The position numbers were made by a program, and so were the translations under genes. A stretch of DNA of 38,283 nucleotides from assembly GCA_015654745.1 (NCBI GenBank), contig JAATGH010000401.1, forward strand, positions 1 through 38,283, written 5' to 3'. The notes beneath the pieces are model-generated. The model did no database searches. It worked only from the letters and a program-made list of their open reading frames with translations, and was not told the DNA's origin. Position 1 is the first letter of the stretch. Each line of letters begins with the position of its first letter. The stretch comes from Enterobacterales bacterium. GTDB taxonomy: Bacteria > Pseudomonadota > Gammaproteobacteria > Enterobacterales > Enterobacteriaceae. Shown here one piece after another: positions 7,799 to 16,433 of this stretch.

Positions 7799-9186
7799 CC
7801 CTGGGCCAGTTCCGCCTCCTCGTCAGCGTTGAATATCCGTTTATCAGTCTGTCCCATCAATTGACTGGTGATGGTGCCGGCCGTCATTGAACCGCTCACG
7901 TTGAGGGCGGTGCGGCCCATATCAATCAGCGGTTCCACGGAGATCAGCAAGGCCACCAACGTGACCGGCAGGCCCATGGCGGGCAGCACGATCAGCGCGG
8001 CAAAGGTGGCTCCGCCGCCGACGCCGGCCACGCCGGCGGAGCTCAGCGTAACGATACCCACCAGCGTGGCGATCCACAGCGGTTCAAAGGGATTGATGCC
8101 GACGGTCGGGGCCACCATCACCGCCAGCATGGCCGGATAGAGCCCGGCGCAGCCGTTTTGACCGATGGTCGCGCCAAAAGAGGCGGCGAAACCGGCAATG
8201 GAGGAGGGAATACCGATACGGCGAGTCTGGGTTTCCACGCTAAGCGGAATGCTGGCGGCACTGGAACGGCTGGTAAAAGCAAAGGTCAGTACCGGCCAGG
8301 CCTTACGAAAAAATTTCGCCGGGTTCACGCCCACCAGCGCCAGCAGGACGGCGTGTACCGCGAACATGATCGCCAACCCTAAATAGGAGGCCACCACAAA
8401 GCTGCCTAATTTGATGATATCCTGAATATTTGAACCCGCCACCACTTTGGTCATCAACGCCAACACGCCGTAAGGGGTCAGCTTCATCACCAGGCGTACC
8501 AGCTTCATCACCCAGGATTGCAGCGTATCGATGGCGTTCAGCGCCCGCTCTCCCTTCATCCCATCGTCTTTAACCAGCTGAATCGCCGCGACGCCCAGGA
8601 ACGCGGCAAAAATCACTACGCTGATGATGGATGTCGGGCTGGCGCCGGTCAAATCGGCAAACGGGTTTTTGGGAATAAACGATAGTACTAGCTGTGGTAC
8701 GCTCAGATCGGCTACTTTGCCGACATAGCCGCTCTGCAAGGCCGCAAGGCGCGCGTTTTCCTGCGCGCCCTGCACCAGTCCTTCGGCCGTAAGCCCAAAT
8801 AAATGGGTAACCAGCACCCCCACTAATGCGGCAATCATTGTGGTAAATAGCAGGGTACCCAAGGTAAGCAGACTGATTTTGCCCAGTGACGAGGCATTGT
8901 GCAGTTTTGCCACCGCGCTGAGGATCGACGCAAACACCAGCGGCATAATAATCATCTGCAACAGTTGGACATAGCCATTGCCGACGATGTTAAACCACGG
9001 GATGGATTGTTTCAAAACCGGATTGTCGGCGCCGTAGATTCCTTGCAAGGCTAACCCGAATACCACGCCCAGCAGCAGCCCGAGCAGGACTCTTTTCGCC
9101 AGGCTCCAATGTGGCCGAGGAACGCGGGCCACACCCCATAACAACGCGATAAAGGCCAAGATATTGGCCACCAGGGGTAAGTTCAT
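7795..9186 (-). CDS. tcyP: L-cystine transporter TcyP (YdjN)
   Basis: Sodium/proton-dependent symporter of the dicarboxylate/amino acid:cation symporter family that imports cystine across the inner membrane. At 463 residues it closely resembles E. coli YdjN/TcyP along its whole length, including [37 protein letters not shown], the hairpin serine region [14 protein letters not shown] and [11 protein letters not shown]. The start at 9186 has GGAG about 8 nt upstream. The gene is transcribed alone. Its 3' end overlaps that of the convergent M20 gene by 4 bp, leaving no room for an intergenic terminator. An 8-bp dyad lies 45-71 bp upstream of the start. In E. coli this gene belongs to the CysB sulfur regulon; no CysB site was identified here. 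Confidence 0.96.
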   Translation of the reverse strand: MNLPLVANILAFIALLWGVARVPRPHWSLAKRVLLGLLLGVVFGLALQGIYGADNPVLKQSIPWFNIVGNGYVQLLQMIIMPLVFASILSAVAKLHNASSLGKISLLTLGTLLFTTMIAALVGVLVTHLFGLTAEGLVQGAQENARLAALQSGYVGKVADLSVPQLVLSFIPKNPFADLTGASPTSIISVVIFAAFLGVAAIQLVKDDGMKGERALNAIDTLQSWVMKLVRLVMKLTPYGVLALMTKVVAGSNIQDIIKLGSFVVASYLGLAIMFAVHAVLLALVGVNPAKFFRKAWPVLTFAFTSRSSAASIPLSVETQTRRIGIPSSIAGFAASFGATIGQNGCAGLYPAMLAVMVAPTVGINPFEPLWIATLVGIVTLSSAGVAGVGGGATFAALIVLPAMGLPVTLVALLISVEPLIDMGRTALNVSGSMTAGTITSQLMGQTDKRIFNADEEAELAQG

Positions 9187-9230
9187 GGGTCATTCTCCAG
9201 TACATTTTCAGGTAAAACTTAATGATGAAA

Positions 9231-9257
9231 TCAGATGTGTTATATATTAACATCTGA
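9231..9257. promoter_or_regulatory. Inverted repeat upstream of tcyP, possible operator
   Basis: TCAGATGT at 9231-9238 is matched by ACATCTGA at 9250-9257, a perfect 8-bp dyad with an 11-nt AT-rich spacer. It lies 45-71 bp upstream of the tcyP start codon in an AT-rich stretch that suits a promoter. The spacing fits a dimeric regulator, but the protein is unknown. Confidence 0.4.
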
Positions 9258-9397
9258 ATAATTCATTCTTTTATATTTAATAGGAATTAACCCGGCGAAA
9301 TCCTTATTTACCGGGCGGAACCGAAGGGTAACTGTGCTAAAACCGCGTATCGGCGGCTGCTTGACGCCATCGTTATGCTGACAACAGGGGTGATGAT

Positions 9398-10450
9398 ATG
9401 AAATGGTATCAGGGCCTGCGACAACCCGGCGTGCCCGCGGCACTGGGCGCGGCGGTATTGTTCGGCGCCGGTACGCCGCTAGCCAAGCTACTGGTACATC
9501 AGATCTCCCCCTGGCTACTGGCCGGCCTGCTTTATCTTGGGTCCGGCCTGGGTCTGGGGATTTATCGGATGGTGCGTGGCCAGCCGTGGGTGCGCCTGAA
9601 TCCGGGCGATCTGCCCTGGCTGATGGGGGCCATCGGCTGCGGTGGAATTATCGCGCCCGTCCTGTTGATGGCGGGGCTATCGGCAATGCCGGGCACGACC
9701 GCGTCGCTGTTGCTTAACGCGGAAATGGTGTTCACCGCCCTGCTGGCATGGGTCGCGTTCAAGGAAAATGTCGATCTGCGTATTGCCTTGGGCATGTCGG
9801 CGATTATGGCTGGGGCGGTAATCTTGAGCTGGCCGGGGCAAATGACGCCGTCTGGTCTATGGCCGACGCTGGCAATCCTGGGTGCCTGCCTGGCCTGGGG
9901 CATAGACAATAACCTGACCCGAAAAATAGCCTTGACCGATGCCACTTGGCTTGCCGCGGTAAAAGGGCTTACGGCGGGATCGGTCAACCTGGTTCTGGCC
10001 TGGATCGCCGGCGGCGCGTGGCCGGCGCTAACCGATCTGGGAGCGGCGCTGCTCCTGGGTTTCTTTGCCTATGGGGTGAGCCTGACGCTGTTTGTGGTGG
10101 GGTTACGTCATCTGGGCACGGCGCGTACCGGCGCGTACTTCTCTATTGCGCCGTTTGCCGGGGCGTTGCTTGCGGTCATACTGGGCGAACCGGTGACGCT
10201 CTCCCTGCTGGCGGCCGGTGGGCTGATGGCTATCGGCATCGGTTTACATTTGAGCGAAGGGCATCAGCACCGCCATACGCATTTACCCTTGTTTCACGAT
10301 CATGAGCACCGTCATGATGAACACCATCTGCATGAACATAATGGGGAAGCGGTAGCGCCCGGTATCCGTCACCGTCATCCCCATCGGCACGATCCCCTGA
10401 CGCATACTCACGTCCATTATCCGGATGCGCATCACCGGCATCCGCATTAG
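9398..10450 (+). CDS. EamA/DMT-family transporter with histidine-rich C-terminal tail
   Basis: A drug/metabolite transporter with two EamA repeats and about ten membrane helices (residues 1-285). A hydrophilic tail of about 65 residues follows, containing 24 histidines in HxH and HH clusters and ending in THVHYPDAHHRHPH. Histidine-rich tails in membrane proteins usually bind Ni, Co, Zn or Cu, so metal export or metal-controlled gating is a reasonable inference; the physiological substrate is unknown. The start at ATG 9398 follows an AGGGG stretch. The gene stands alone, divergent from tcyP and convergent with a LysR gene. The tail is acidic and histidine-rich throughout, with no frameshift signature, so it is a real domain rather than readthrough. 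Confidence 0.9.
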   Translation: MKWYQGLRQPGVPAALGAAVLFGAGTPLAKLLVHQISPWLLAGLLYLGSGLGLGIYRMVRGQPWVRLNPGDLPWLMGAIGCGGIIAPVLLMAGLSAMPGTTASLLLNAEMVFTALLAWVAFKENVDLRIALGMSAIMAGAVILSWPGQMTPSGLWPTLAILGACLAWGIDNNLTRKIALTDATWLAAVKGLTAGSVNLVLAWIAGGAWPALTDLGAALLLGFFAYGVSLTLFVVGLRHLGTARTGAYFSIAPFAGALLAVILGEPVTLSLLAAGGLMAIGIGLHLSEGHQHRHTHLPLFHDHEHRHDEHHLHEHNGEAVAPGIRHRHPHRHDPLTHTHVHYPDAHHRHPH

Positions 10451-10480
10451 CGTCGGAGCATGGCGCCGCAAAGACGGCCA

Positions 10481-10495
10481 GCCTTGTCGCAAGGC
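10481..10495. terminator. Short hairpin between convergent genes, possible weak bidirectional terminator
   Basis: GCCTTG-TCG-CAAGGC forms a perfect 6-bp stem with a 3-nt loop, between the ends of the DMT gene (10450) and the LysR gene (10511). No T-run follows on either strand, so it is at best a weak terminator or an RNA 3'-end stabiliser. Confidence 0.3.
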
Positions 10496-10510
10496 GAACG
10501 GCGCGCCGGG

Positions 10511-11413
10511 TCAGCCGTCCAGATCCTGTTTAGCGAGATAGAGCCGGATATAATCGATAAAGGATGAAATGCGCGACGATAACGCAGTATTGCGATAATA
10601 AACCGCGTTGATTGGCTGTCGGATATCCAGCGTCAACGTCTGCAATACATCCTGTAACCGGCCGCCTAGCCGATCCCGGCTAATCATAAAATCCGACAGA
10701 CATACGATACCCGCGCCATGCAGCGCCAATTGCCGCAGGGTTTCCCCGCTGGAGGCGCGCAGCGCGGGATGAATATGCAGTATTTGGCCATCGTCACCCG
10801 GCAGGGGCCAATCATTGAGCGATTCCGGCTGGTTGAAACCCAGCAACCTATGGTTTAACAGTGCGGCGGTGCTTTGCGGCATGCCGCGCTCGGCCAGATA
10901 ATCAGGACTGGCGAGAATGCGCAGCCGGCTGCTGCCGATGGGCGTGGCGTGCAGCGTTGAATCCTTGAGCGGGCCGATGCGAATCGCCACATCGGTGCGT
11001 TTTTGCAATAAATCAATCACGCCGTCATTGCTATTAAGCTCAAGTTCCACCTGGGGATAGCGTTGGCGATAGCCGCGCACCATGGGCACAATAACGTGCA
11101 GCATAAAGGGAGTTGCGGCATCGACCCGCAACAGGCCGGCGGGGGATTGGCGCCGCAAGGTCAGCATCTCCTCGGCCTCTTGCATGGCCGCGAGGATCCG
11201 CCGCGCGGGGTCTAGAAACGCCAGCCCCTCCTCGGTCAATTCCAGCCGGCGGGTGGTTCGGCGTATTAGCGTGGTGGCCAGCTTATCCTCCAGGCGCGAC
11301 AAGGTCCGGCTGGTGGCCGAATTGGTCATTGCCAGGCGCTCGGCGGCTCCGGTAATCGAGCCGCTGTCCACCACCGCGATAAACACCTGCAGTTCATCAA
11401 GAGTTGTTTTCAT
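10511..11413 (-). CDS. LysR-family transcriptional regulator (YafC-like)
   Basis: A 300-residue LysR-type regulator. The winged HTH spans about residues 4-63 (LDELQVFIAVVDSGSITGAAERLAMTNSATSRTLSRLEDKL). The effector-binding domain follows, beginning GLLRVDAATPFMLHVIVPMVRGYRQRYPQVELEL, which matches the CrgA/YafC subgroup. The end of the domain (GETLRQLALHGAGIVCLSDFMI) also fits E. coli YafC. It is transcribed away from its upstream neighbour region and convergently with the histidine-rich DMT gene, so it is not in the classical divergent arrangement. The target genes are unknown. Confidence 0.92.
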   Translation of the reverse strand: MKTTLDELQVFIAVVDSGSITGAAERLAMTNSATSRTLSRLEDKLATTLIRRTTRRLELTEEGLAFLDPARRILAAMQEAEEMLTLRRQSPAGLLRVDAATPFMLHVIVPMVRGYRQRYPQVELELNSNDGVIDLLQKRTDVAIRIGPLKDSTLHATPIGSSRLRILASPDYLAERGMPQSTAALLNHRLLGFNQPESLNDWPLPGDDGQILHIHPALRASSGETLRQLALHGAGIVCLSDFMISRDRLGGRLQDVLQTLTLDIRQPINAVYYRNTALSSRISSFIDYIRLYLAKQDLDG

Positions 11414-11484
11414 AGCGGTGGTTATAACAAAATTATCGCGCCTTTGGCAGGTTCCCCGGAAAATGTATTTTACTGATACCCATC

Positions 11485-12855
11485 TTATAAGGTGTTTTTT
11501 CTTTCGATAATGGTGGGGTTTGGCGCCACGGACGAGCAGGGTAACGTGGCCGGGGTTAATTCTAGACGCTGTAAGGGCCCGACGATAAACAGATAGGCCG
11601 CGGCGCCGATGATTCCCATGGAGCCGACATATAAGATGGCCAAATCAAACGAGCCGGTGGCCTTGATAATAAAGCCGATCACCAACGGAGTCAGGATGCC
11701 GGCAATATTGCCGAAGGTGTTAAAAATGCCGCCCGCCAGGCCCAGTGCTTGTTTCGGCGACGTGTCGCTTAACACACACCAACCGAGGTTACCGAAACCT
11801 TTGGCGAAAAATGACAGGCTCATCACCAGAACCACAATGACGTCAGAGCGCGAATAATTGGCAATAATAATAGAGCAGGATAATAACATGCCGAGAATAA
11901 TCGGCAGCTTGCGGGCAAAGGTCAGGCTATGGCCGCGCTTTAGGAGCCGATCGGATAACATACCGCCGATAATGCCGCCCACAAATCCGGCCAGAGCCGG
12001 AATGGCGGCCACTAAACCGACTTTGATTATCGACATGCCCTTGGCCTCGTAAAGATAAGTGGGAAACCAGGTAAAAAAGAACCAGGTGATGGACGTCAGG
12101 CTAAATTGGCCAATATAGACGCCGATCATCATGCGGTTACAGCACAGGGTTTTCAACTGCGGCCAGGTGACGCCCGGCTTTTCCCCGACGGGTTCCGATC
12201 CCAGCGTAGGTATTCCGCCGCCGGTGCGGATATAGTCAATCTCGGCCTGATTTACCTTGGGGTGATGCAGCGGATCGCGCACAAAGCCTAGCCAGATAAT
12301 ACCAAACGCCAACCCTAAACCCCCCGCACCATAAAACGCATAATGCCAGGTGTAGGTATGCATCAAAAAGGTCAATATTGGGGTAAATACACCTAATGCT
12401 ACATAAGGCGCGGTCTGGTAAATGGACGTGGCGAAACCACGTTCCTGGTTAGGAAACCATTGAACGGTTAACCGGCTGCTGGCAGTGGTGCCCGGCGCTT
12501 CGGCCATTCCCATTAAAAATCGGAAAATAAACAGCATGACAAAAGCGGAAGGGAACAGATACACCATGCCCTGTAGAAACGTAAAAACCGACCAACCGAT
12601 AACCGCTATGCCGTAAACCAACCGTGAACCAAATTTATCCAGCAATAAGCCCCCGGGAATTTGAAACAGCATATAGGCCCAACCGAACGCTGAAAATGCC
12701 CAGCCCATCGCGGCGGCATCGAACCCCAACTGTTTGCTCATCAGCGGTGCGGCGACCGACAGGGTGGCACGGTCGATAAAATTGACCAACATGGCCGCGC
12801 CGATAAAAATCAGCATGGTATATCTGACATTCGTTTTTGTGGTTAACGGGTTCAT
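11485..12855 (-). CDS. MFS transporter, anion:cation symporter family (GudP/D-galactonate type)
   Basis: A 456-residue, 12-helix major facilitator protein of the ACS family, which imports acid sugars such as glucarate, galactarate and galactonate with protons. Typical features are LVNFIDRATLSVAAPLM in helix 1, the loop 2-3 motif GGLLLDKFGSRLVYG, and FRFLMGMAEAPGTTASSRLTVQWFPNQERGFATS. It is the last gene of a minus-strand operon, 18 bp after the DapA-family aldolase, with GCGAGG before its start. The neighbouring dehydratase and aldolase support acid-sugar uptake; the exact sugar cannot be read from sequence. Confidence 0.92.
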   Translation of the reverse strand: MNPLTTKTNVRYTMLIFIGAAMLVNFIDRATLSVAAPLMSKQLGFDAAAMGWAFSAFGWAYMLFQIPGGLLLDKFGSRLVYGIAVIGWSVFTFLQGMVYLFPSAFVMLFIFRFLMGMAEAPGTTASSRLTVQWFPNQERGFATSIYQTAPYVALGVFTPILTFLMHTYTWHYAFYGAGGLGLAFGIIWLGFVRDPLHHPKVNQAEIDYIRTGGGIPTLGSEPVGEKPGVTWPQLKTLCCNRMMIGVYIGQFSLTSITWFFFTWFPTYLYEAKGMSIIKVGLVAAIPALAGFVGGIIGGMLSDRLLKRGHSLTFARKLPIILGMLLSCSIIIANYSRSDVIVVLVMSLSFFAKGFGNLGWCVLSDTSPKQALGLAGGIFNTFGNIAGILTPLVIGFIIKATGSFDLAILYVGSMGIIGAAAYLFIVGPLQRLELTPATLPCSSVAPNPTIIERKNTL

Positions 12856-12873
12856 TATGACCTCGCAATGAAT

Positions 12874-13782
12874 TTATAACTCTGGCGTGATTAATTGCCG
12901 ATAGGCAGAAATAACCTGGTGCCTAACCGCGGCAGACAATGGACTAAGGGGCGGACGGATATGGTGCCAATCATCATCACCGCAAAGGTAAGCCTTGAGC
13001 GTCTTAACCGTTGGAATCGTGTCCGCCAGCGCAACGACCTGCCTGATTGCCGTCAGTTTTCGCTGGGCCGCCACCCCTTGGGGCCGATCCCTGTGGGTGT
13101 AAATCGTTTGTGATAGCGTGGCGGCAATATTGGTGGTGGCCGTAATGCAACCCGCGCCGCCCAGGGCTAAAATCTGCTGAAAACTGGTGTCGGCGCCGGA
13201 GTACACTTCGAAACCCGCCGCCGCGAAATTATCGATATAGGCTTGGGTGGCGTGCAAATCCCCACTGCTATCCTTAATCCCTTTTATTTTACCGGGGAAC
13301 TTGATGAGGAGACGCTCAATCAGCGGCAAGGTGATAGGTACCGCGGATTGTTGCGGGAAATGATACAAATAAATGCCTATATCTCCTCCGGCGCGGACGA
13401 TCACCTCGCTGAAATAGCGTTCCAATCCCTCCAGGGAGGGGTTCTTATAATAAAATGGAGGTAATAATAACACCCCCCTGCAACCCAGACGTTCGGCGTG
13501 CTGAATTAACCTGACGGTGCTGGGAATATCCGGCGTGCCGGTGCCGGGCAACATGTGCCGCGGGGCGATACCACCGTCCACCAGGTTTTGAAGGAGTTGT
13601 TCCCGTTCCCACAGGCTCAGGGAATTCGCTTCACCCGTGGTGCCCAAGACCGCCAGGCCATTGCAACCCTGTTCGATCAATGTCAGGGCATGCTGGACGG
13701 TTTTGTGATAATTAATTGATAAATCTTGATTGAAAGCGGTTAATGCCGCGGCATTAACCCCGGCGAAAAGCGCAGCGTGCAT
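12874..13782 (-). CDS. Dihydrodipicolinate synthase/N-acetylneuraminate lyase family aldolase
   Basis: A class I aldolase of the DapA/NanA family (302 residues). The carboxylate-binding GTTGE motif is at about 47-51, the proton-relay Tyr is Tyr140 in YLYHFP, and the Schiff-base Lys is Lys170 in GIKDSSGD. Start ATG 13782 is used because AGAGGA lies just upstream; a longer frame to 13845 adds residues unlike the family. In an operon with an enolase-superfamily dehydratase and an acid-sugar permease, the likely role is retro-aldol cleavage of a 2-keto-3-deoxy sugar acid to pyruvate plus an aldehyde. Lysine biosynthesis is unlikely in this context. Confidence 0.9.
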   Translation of the reverse strand: MHAALFAGVNAAALTAFNQDLSINYHKTVQHALTLIEQGCNGLAVLGTTGEANSLSLWEREQLLQNLVDGGIAPRHMLPGTGTPDIPSTVRLIQHAERLGCRGVLLLPPFYYKNPSLEGLERYFSEVIVRAGGDIGIYLYHFPQQSAVPITLPLIERLLIKFPGKIKGIKDSSGDLHATQAYIDNFAAAGFEVYSGADTSFQQILALGGAGCITATTNIAATLSQTIYTHRDRPQGVAAQRKLTAIRQVVALADTIPTVKTLKAYLCGDDDWHHIRPPLSPLSAAVRHQVISAYRQLITPEL

Positions 13783-13863
13783 ATATCCTCTCTTTAACGG
13801 TAACGGTCGGGTTTTTATACCCGGAAGGTACGGCGGCGAGATCAATTTCGGCCAACGGATAGG

Positions 13864-15039
13864 TCATTTTTTTTCGAAAACATAGCGTTGAGTGGCGTGC
13901 GCATTGATCCAGTCCCAGTCGTAAGTCACGCCCAAGCCGGGGCCATCAGGTACGCTGACGCAGCCATCGGCGTCAATGGCGCCTAATTCGTCTTGATAAC
14001 CGCAGGCGTAGCAGGGCGGGAGAATATTGGCTAATTTGGGGCCGACTTCCGCCATTTCATAGAAATTGGTATTGCGAATGGAGGCCATTAGCTGGCGATG
14101 TGCCGGCCCTGGAGCATGAATCTCCACGTCCAGCCCCAAGGCTTCGGCCATATGGGCAGTCTTCAAGGCTCCGGTGATGCCCATATCATATTCCGGGTCA
14201 ACGCGAACGAAATCGGTGCCGCCGGCAAGGATAAAATCGCATTTGGCCTCCAGTCCACGCACATGCTCGGTTATCAACAGCGGCGTTTTTATCATGCCGC
14301 GCAGCTTTTTATGCGCAAACGCAGAGATGGAATTGTCACGGTAGGGGTCTTCATACCAGAAGAAATCCGCATCGTCACATGCTTTGCCAACATATAGCGC
14401 ATCGGCGAAAGTTTTTAAATCAGAGGCGGCGTCATACATCAGTTTCATCTTATCGCCAACCGCATCGCCCAGGGCCAAGATCAATGACGCCTCTCGCCTG
14501 GCGTCGCCGTCAAACCAACCGTGATGCTTAAACGCGCGGTACCCCATCTCGTGACAGGACAGAGCAAAATCGGTAAATGCCTGATTCGAATCAAACATGC
14601 CTTCGTCGCCATGGTACGTGCTGGCATAGGCGGGAAGCTTATCGCGGTACTGACCGATCAGGCGTGAAATGGATTTACCCGCCTGTTTGCCCGCCAAATC
14701 CCACAATACGATATCCACCGGGCCTTGTCCCATGTGATCCATATGACAAAGGCGACGGTTCCATTCGGTATAAAACGCCTCACGCCTATCGGCGTCCCGG
14801 CCCGGTAAATCGCCGGCCAACATCAGCGTTTGCGCCAGCGCGGGACGGGTAGCACCCCATAACGCGACGTATTCTCCGCGTGAGCCATCGTCACACTCCA
14901 CCACCAGGGCATATTTCGATAACGACAGTGAAGAACCTTTGACATACCCAACGTGATTATGGGCATTGCTAAAAGCGGCCCCCATGTCTTTTACTTTATA
15001 AGTGAAGTCAATGATTTCGACTCGGTTGATAATAGGCAT
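13864..15039 (-). CDS. Enolase-superfamily (mandelate racemase/muconate lactonizing type) sugar-acid dehydratase
   Basis: A 391-residue member of the mandelate racemase subgroup. Metal ligands are Asp203 (LMYDAAS), Glu230 (FWYEDPYRD) and Glu258 (LITEH). The general base pair is Asp281 (VRVDPEYDMGITG) with His308 (VEIHAPG). The second-strand base motif is Lys171-His172-His173, i.e. KxH instead of KxK. These residues fit dehydration of an acid sugar to a 2-keto-3-deoxy acid, which the following DapA-family enzyme could cleave. The start at 15039 is preceded by AAGGAAA at 7 nt. It is the first gene of the operon, divergent from a LysR regulator across 369 bp. The substrate is not predictable without a subgroup tree. 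Confidence 0.9.
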   Translation of the reverse strand: MPIINRVEIIDFTYKVKDMGAAFSNAHNHVGYVKGSSLSLSKYALVVECDDGSRGEYVALWGATRPALAQTLMLAGDLPGRDADRREAFYTEWNRRLCHMDHMGQGPVDIVLWDLAGKQAGKSISRLIGQYRDKLPAYASTYHGDEGMFDSNQAFTDFALSCHEMGYRAFKHHGWFDGDARREASLILALGDAVGDKMKLMYDAASDLKTFADALYVGKACDDADFFWYEDPYRDNSISAFAHKKLRGMIKTPLLITEHVRGLEAKCDFILAGGTDFVRVDPEYDMGITGALKTAHMAEALGLDVEIHAPGPAHRQLMASIRNTNFYEMAEVGPKLANILPPCYACGYQDELGAIDADGCVSVPDGPGLGVTYDWDWINAHATQRYVFEKK

Positions 15040-15190
15040 CGTGATTTCCTTAATTGCCGTTTTTTACACATTGTTTAGGGAATATGTTTTTCTGTATGCG
15101 GCAAAGAATGCAAAAAGCGCGACGCCAAGTCCACTTCATAGGCTGTATCCATTGATATAAAAATTGGAATACTGTTTATATTATTATTTG

Positions 15191-15213
15191 ATCGCCATCA
15201 CACTATTGGCGAT
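15191..15213. promoter_or_regulatory. Inverted repeat, candidate LysR operator
   Basis: ATCGCCA at 15191-15197 is matched by TGGCGAT at 15207-15213, a perfect 7-bp dyad with a 9-nt spacer, in the middle of the divergent promoter region. It lies about 20 bp upstream of the TATAAT hexamer that reads toward the LysR gene. Binding by that LysR protein is inferred from position only. Confidence 0.45.
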
Positions 15214-15336
15214 AAAAAAGAAGGATTTGCGTATAATTGTATGAAATCAAACAGTTTTAAAACCCCGGCGTTTTGCCTTTTATGTTATACAAAATCCAGT
15301 TTTTTTTGAGTTTAATCACATTCTCCAATATTAAGC

Positions 15337-15356
15337 GTGGCATCATGTCATGCCAC
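15337..15356. promoter_or_regulatory. Inverted repeat in the leader of the LysR gene
   Basis: GTGGCAT at 15337-15343 and ATGCCAC at 15350-15356 form a perfect 7-bp dyad with a 6-nt spacer, 53 bp before the LysR start. TTTTATT follows on the plus strand, so it could act as a hairpin terminator or attenuator in the leader. Equally, it could be a second operator. Confidence 0.35.
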
Positions 15357-15408
15357 TTTTATTCTTAATTGATTATAATAATGCCTTGCCCAGGCCAGGA
15401 TATGTCGA

Positions 15409-16290
15409 ATGTTTAACTTAAATCAGGTAAGGTGTTTTGTTGCTGTGGCCACAGAGTTGAGTTTTCGCCGTGCTGCCCATTCGCTTAATATGACGCAGCC
15501 ACCCTTAACGCGGCAGATTCAGTTGTTGGAATATCAGCTTAATGTAACGCTTATTCAACGAAGCACCCGTGCCGTATCATTAACCACCGCGGGCAAAGCG
15601 TTTTTCCACGAGGCGAAAAGCCTCTTGGAGCATATACACCAGGTGGAGCAATTTACCAAAAAAATGGCGAATGGCGAGCAAGGTTCGGTAGCCATAGGTT
15701 TTGTACCGAATGCCTTTTATAGTTACCTCCCGCGTATCCTGGCGATGCTTAAACGGGAGTATCCCTATATCCATATTTCCTTGCAGCAGTTGCCCACTTT
15801 TCAGCAAATCGAGTCGGTTTATACACATCAACTCGATTTAGGCATCTCTCGTATTGTTCCGGATCGGCCGAATATGGAGGGCAGGCTGTGTATCAAAGAA
15901 CCCTTTATCGTGGCATTGCCCAAACACCATCCCTTGGCAGCCAAGGGGGAACTGTGCCTGGAGGACTTTGAAAACCAGTCGGTGATTATGTATTCCGTCG
16001 ACTGGAAACCCTTTTATGACTTGCTTACCCAGGCTTTCTCCCGGGCCAATATAAAACCGGATTATGTGCAATATGAGAGCAGTACGCTAAATATCCTTTC
16101 GCTGGTTAATGTCGATTTTGGCATGGCTCTGGTGCCGCGCAGCGCCTCGACCTATGGGTTGGAAAACGTGGTATACCGCGATCTGAATTCGCCCTATCCC
16201 TTAAACAACACGCTTTATTTTATCTGGCGCAAGGATAACGACAATCAGGCTTTTCATTTGATTCTGGAAAAAATTTTAGCCAAGCAATGA
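15409..16290 (+). CDS. LysR-family transcriptional regulator, divergent from the acid-sugar operon
   Basis: A 293-residue LysR regulator of the BenM/CatM/HcaR-like branch. The HTH spans about residues 1-60 (FNLNQVRCFVAVATELSFRRAAHSLNMTQPPLTRQIQLLEYQL). The effector domain begins near GSVAIGFVPNAFYSYLPRILAMLKREYP. The start ATG at 15409 gives the normal family N-terminus. Its divergent position makes it the likely activator of the dehydratase/aldolase/permease operon, with the dehydratase substrate or the keto-deoxy product as likely inducer. Confidence 0.92.
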   Translation: MFNLNQVRCFVAVATELSFRRAAHSLNMTQPPLTRQIQLLEYQLNVTLIQRSTRAVSLTTAGKAFFHEAKSLLEHIHQVEQFTKKMANGEQGSVAIGFVPNAFYSYLPRILAMLKREYPYIHISLQQLPTFQQIESVYTHQLDLGISRIVPDRPNMEGRLCIKEPFIVALPKHHPLAAKGELCLEDFENQSVIMYSVDWKPFYDLLTQAFSRANIKPDYVQYESSTLNILSLVNVDFGMALVPRSASTYGLENVVYRDLNSPYPLNNTLYFIWRKDNDNQAFHLILEKILAKQ

Positions 16291-16356
16291 CGGTGACGTT
16301 CGCCGGTGAGCCTGTTGCGTGAAGCGCTAGAGACAACGACGAGTAGCTAGAATATG

Positions 16357-16398
16357 AGTCTTCACCGCCAGCACATTCATGCGTTGGCGGTGAAGACT
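16357..16398. terminator. Long perfect inverted repeat between convergent genes
   Basis: AGTCTTCACCGCCA at 16357-16370 is exactly complementary to TGGCGGTGAAGACT at 16385-16398, a 14-bp stem with a 14-nt loop, between the LysR gene (ends 16290) and agp (ends 16434). The convergent position suits a bidirectional terminator, but neither side has a T-run. It could instead be a dispersed palindromic repeat. Confidence 0.5.
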
Positions 16399-16433
16399 AA
16401 AGGTGGGTCTCGGCGCGTTTGAAGGCGGTAGCG

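Larger units (their letters stand above)
15040..15408. promoter_or_regulatory. Divergent promoter region between the dehydratase operon and its LysR regulator
   Basis: A 369-bp AT-rich gap with no credible gene. It holds two inverted repeats, listed separately (15191-15213 and 15337-15356), and a TATAAT hexamer at 15232-15237 reading toward the LysR gene; no -35 box at ideal spacing was found. The layout is classic for a LysR regulator controlling itself and a divergent catabolic operon. Confidence 0.55.

Noticed and set aside
12874-13782. DapA of lysine biosynthesis
   Set aside because: The gene lies in an acid-sugar operon with a dehydratase and MFS permease, so a keto-deoxy-acid aldolase is more likely.
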